Virus record (IMG/VR): IMGVR_UViG_3300034104_004653
Location: 1 to 20,514 of that record
From: a virus
Direction: 5' to 3' (one strand)
Length of the DNA stretch: 20,514 nucleotides
The position numbers and the translations under genes are program-made. The number at the start of each line of letters is the position of its first letter. The first letter of the stretch is position 1. Shown one piece after another: positions 18,129-20,514 of this stretch. The notes below the pieces were generated by a model. That model made no database searches, was not told the origin of the DNA, and worked only from the letters and a program-made list of their open reading frames with translations.

Positions 18129-20514
18129 ATGAGTTTTGATATAGAGATAGTAGAATCTGATCAAAAATACATATCTGTCGAAACATTTATTGGAAATGAA
18201 ATTGATCAAATAAGCCAAGAGAGTGGCGTTAGGTCGATAGATATTATAGAAAGCATGTATGGTACTGATGTATCATATACTAAAAATATTATTGATATAG
18301 ACTCTAATAGTATTAGTTACACTCCTAATATTATAGAAATTAGTCTTACTCCTACTCATAATGTAGATATTATTAATAATACAGAATATCTAGGAAATAT
18401 TCATATTACAAGAGTGGATGGCTTAGAAGATTTTTTAGATTCGTATGTACCAACCATATCTGGTATAAGTGGTGTAAATACAGCATTTTCTAAAATAATA
18501 GTTTCTGGTCAAGGTTCTATTATAGCAGATGCTGGTGAGGACACATTAACAATAATAGCAGGTAATGCTCTTTCAATTACAACCAGTTCCGGTATAGATG
18601 CTTTAACAATAGCAGTATCTGGATTAGAGTTTAATGATATAACAAATATTAATTCGGGTATTGCTGAACTAGTTGGAACCAATTTAGAACCAGGACAAGG
18701 AATTCAATTTAATTATAACTCTATTGATGATATTTTAACAATAGCCACATCAGGAGCTGTATTATTTGATGCTAATAATAATATTTATATTCCTGGTAAT
18801 ATAAGTTTAGCTGGAGATTTGACAGTTGGTGGAACAGGATATATAGTTGATACTGTCACATTAAATGTTGGCAATAATTTTATTAATCTAAATATCGTAG
18901 ATGTTGTGCCGAGTGGAGGATTAAGAGTTGTAAGATCTGGTTTGTTGCCAAGTGGATTCGCTACACTAGTTTGGTATGAAAATAAAAATAGATGGGAATT
19001 TGATCATGATTTATATGCTCCAAACATTATTGCTAATAGTATAGAAGCACCATTAATTACTGGAAATCTGGTTGGGCAAGCATCATTATCTAATCAGATA
19101 TTAGTTAGTGGTATTAATATCACAGATGATCAAACATATATTACATTTGTTAGAGATTCTATTTCTGGTTATCAATCAATTAATATTAATTCAAATTTCT
19201 TTTATAATCCAATAACCAACTCTCTATCTGTTGCAGTGGTCAGTGGCAATTTATCGGGTGTGGCCCTCTCTAGTAAAAGTATAGATATAAATTGTAATTC
19301 AGATAATGTATTTTATAATCTACTATTTGCTAGTTGTGGATCCGGGATCGGAATAAAAGCTTCATCGGGTATTAGATTTAACCCCTTATCGAACGCCCTA
19401 TCTGTACCACAAATTTCTGGTACAAATTTTACTAATTCTATTTGGGATAATGGAATATTAAATCAAAATAATTTATTTCAATTAAGAAGAGCGTTGTCAT
19501 CTGAATGGTCAGGAGTTAATCCTGTACTAAATACCGGAGAACCAGGATATGATCTTAGTAATAATATACTAAAAATTGGAGATGGTATAACAGCATGGAA
19601 TAGTCTACAGGGCATAGTAACTAATAATTATGGTACTCAAGGTATACAGGGTATTCAAGGATTACAGGGATTACAAGGATTGATAGGTAATACTGGCGTT
19701 CAAGGATTACAAGGCAGACAGGGTATTCAAGGATTACAAGGAAGACAAGGTATCCAAGGCATTGGTATTCAAGGAAGGCAAGGTACTCAGGGATTGGCTG
19801 GAAGCGGTGGTTTACAAGGTATACAAGGAGCTAGTGGTATTCAGGGATATACTGGCCCATTTGGTCCTCCTGGTAGTACTGGTATTCAAGGAATACAAGG
19901 GATTCAAGGATATTCTAATATTGATTTAAGTCAAAATTTTATTGCTGGTACTGGTATTAGTTTAGTGTTCGATAGCGGAAATAATACATTAATTATAAAT
20001 GCTATATTGAGTGGTACTATCACAGGTATTGGTATTCAAGGAACACAAGGTATTCAGGGTATTCAAGGTATCCAAGGATTACAGGGTAGACAGGGCATTC
20101 AAGGTTTGCAGGGCATCCAAGGTATTGTTGGAAGTACTGGCGTTCAAGGCTTGCAGGGCATCCAAGGTATTGTTGGAAGTACTGGCGTTCAAGGCTTGCA
20201 GGGCATACAGGGCATTGTTGGAAGTACTGGCGTTCAAGGCTTGCAGGGCATCCAAGGTATTGTTGGAAGTACTGGCGTTCAAGGCTTGCAGGGCATCCAA
20301 GGTATTGTTGGAAGTACTGGCGTTCAAGGCTTGCAGGGCATACAGGGCATTGTTGGAAGTACTGGCGTTCAAGGCTTGCAGGGCATCCAGGGTATTGTTG
20401 GAAGTACTGGCGTTCAAGGCTTGCAGGGCATCCAGGGTATTGTTGGAAGTACTGGCGTTCAAGGCTTGCAGGGCATCCAGGGTATTGTTGGAAGTACTGG
20501 CGTTCAAGGCTTGC
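18129..20514 (+). CDS. collagen-like tail fibre, 5' part (795 codons, continues off the edge)
   Basis: One open frame runs from ATG 18129 to the window end without a stop. Residues 1-450 are Ile/Ser/Asn/Gly-rich beta sequence of the kind found in phage fibre shafts. About residues 452-497 (LRRALSSEWSGVNPVLNTGE, PGYDLSNNILKIGDGITAWN) match the Mtd-N-type segment that frequently precedes fibre repeats. From residue 502 the protein turns to Gly-X-Y repeats (GIQGLQG type), broken by a globular stretch (about 597-633), then regular 15-residue units QGLQGIQGIVGSTGV. These would form a trimeric collagen-like stalk. The tip, which should contact the host, is beyond the window. The start has no strong Shine-Dalgarno and is probably coupled to 17720-18127. 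Confidence 0.85.
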   Translation, partial: MSFDIEIVESDQKYISVETFIGNEIDQISQESGVRSIDIIESMYGTDVSYTKNIIDIDSNSISYTPNIIEISLTPTHNVDIINNTEYLGNIHITRVDGLEDFLDSYVPTISGISGVNTAFSKIIVSGQGSIIADAGEDTLTIIAGNALSITTSSGIDALTIAVSGLEFNDITNINSGIAELVGTNLEPGQGIQFNYNSIDDILTIATSGAVLFDANNNIYIPGNISLAGDLTVGGTGYIVDTVTLNVGNNFINLNIVDVVPSGGLRVVRSGLLPSGFATLVWYENKNRWEFDHDLYAPNIIANSIEAPLITGNLVGQASLSNQILVSGINITDDQTYITFVRDSISGYQSININSNFFYNPITNSLSVAVVSGNLSGVALSSKSIDINCNSDNVFYNLLFASCGSGIGIKASSGIRFNPLSNALSVPQISGTNFTNSIWDNGILNQNNLFQLRRALSSEWSGVNPVLNTGEPGYDLSNNILKIGDGITAWNSLQGIVTNNYGTQGIQGIQGLQGLQGLIGNTGVQGLQGRQGIQGLQGRQGIQGIGIQGRQGTQGLAGSGGLQGIQGASGIQGYTGPFGPPGSTGIQGIQGIQGYSNIDLSQNFIAGTGISLVFDSGNNTLIINAILSGTITGIGIQGTQGIQGIQGIQGLQGRQGIQGLQGIQGIVGSTGVQGLQGIQGIVGSTGVQGLQGIQGIVGSTGVQGLQGIQGIVGSTGVQGLQGIQGIVGSTGVQGLQGIQGIVGSTGVQGLQGIQGIVGSTGVQGLQGIQGIVGSTGVQGLQGIQGIVGSTGVQGL
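19632..19917 (+). repeat. first collagen-like Gly-X-Y block within the fibre gene
   Basis: Roughly thirty consecutive Gly-X-Y triplets, mostly GIQ and GLQ with some GRQ, and a short GPFGPPGSTG stretch near the end. Glutamine takes the place that proline has in animal collagen, as in many bacterial and phage collagens. The DNA is irregular (CAA/CAG, GGA/GGT), so this block is older or under less recent expansion than the one at 20100. Confidence 0.8.
20100..20514 (+). repeat. 45-bp tandem repeat (nine full units, runs off the edge)
   Basis: Units start at 20100, 20145, 20190 and so on to 20460, with a tenth starting at 20505. Each encodes QGLQGIQGIVGSTGV. Units differ at only a few third-codon positions (CAA/CAG, ATC/ATA, GGT/GGC), which points to recent expansion or gene conversion. 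The true unit number is unknown because the window ends here. Such repeats are also prone to assembly collapse. Confidence 0.95.

Noticed and set aside
20079-20507. Leftward 142-codon frame with Asn-Ala-Ser-Thr repeats
   Set aside because: It is the antisense shadow of the 45-bp repeat, without ribosome site or promoter. The plus-strand fibre frame explains the sequence.
20100-20514. CRISPR array
   Set aside because: The repeats are directly adjacent with no spacers and lie in an open reading frame.
18129-20514. Diversity-generating retroelement because of the Mtd-like segment
   Set aside because: Only the N-terminal shaft segment resembles Mtd. No reverse transcriptase or template repeat is visible, and the variable tip is outside the window.

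Overview
The window is part of a tailed double-stranded DNA bacteriophage genome (Caudoviricetes). The evidence is a contiguous rightward packaging and head module (small-terminase candidate, HNH nuclease, ERCC4-type nuclease, large terminase, portal, prohead protease-scaffold, decoration protein, major capsid protein) followed by a tail or baseplate gene and a long collagen-like fibre gene that runs off the right edge. The host cannot be named from the sequence. The left half uses near-consensus bacterial sigma-70 promoters (TTGACA, 16-17 bp, TAGAAT/TATAAT), so a bacterial host is likely. No integrase, repressor or replication gene is visible.

Layout. (1) 1-815: the 5' end of a leftward gene, then two leftward promoters, each followed by a stretch without a convincing ORF but rich in stable hairpins: a roughly 500-nt candidate (about 100-607) and a roughly 120-nt candidate closed by a 12-bp stem (650-766). 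I read these as structured non-coding RNAs. The longer one resembles in size and setting the large ornate phage RNAs (GOLLD/ROOL type), but I cannot confirm any family. (2) 811-7125: about twenty small leftward genes (23-134 aa), mostly of unknown function. Nearly every gene or gene pair has its own promoter, a purine-rich leader and a Shine-Dalgarno-like site. Three recurring devices punctuate this region: stop codons lying inside the next promoter's -35 box, a five-copy family of about 80-110-bp hairpin elements at gene 3' ends, and a two-copy leader with three GCATTTTGC sites and an inverted GGCAC..GTGC box. (3) 7126-7590: a switch region, with a G-rich stretch, a leftward gene for a small putative DNA-binding protein, and a rightward promoter candidate. 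(4) 7587-17613: the rightward, visibly more A/T-rich packaging and head operon, with many short gene overlaps, opened by a small gene and a putative sigma-70-family factor. It ends at a strong intrinsic terminator (17639-17668). (5) 17720-20514: a small structural protein and a fibre with an Mtd-N-like segment and Gly-X-Gln repeats, including an almost perfect 45-bp tandem repeat to the window edge.

Taken together, the leftward genes look like an early or host-takeover set driven by host RNA polymerase. The rightward genes look like the late structural set. The phage-encoded sigma-like protein is a candidate for late transcription control. The two candidate RNAs, and the repeated promoter, hairpin and leader architecture, are the parts least explained by known phage biology.
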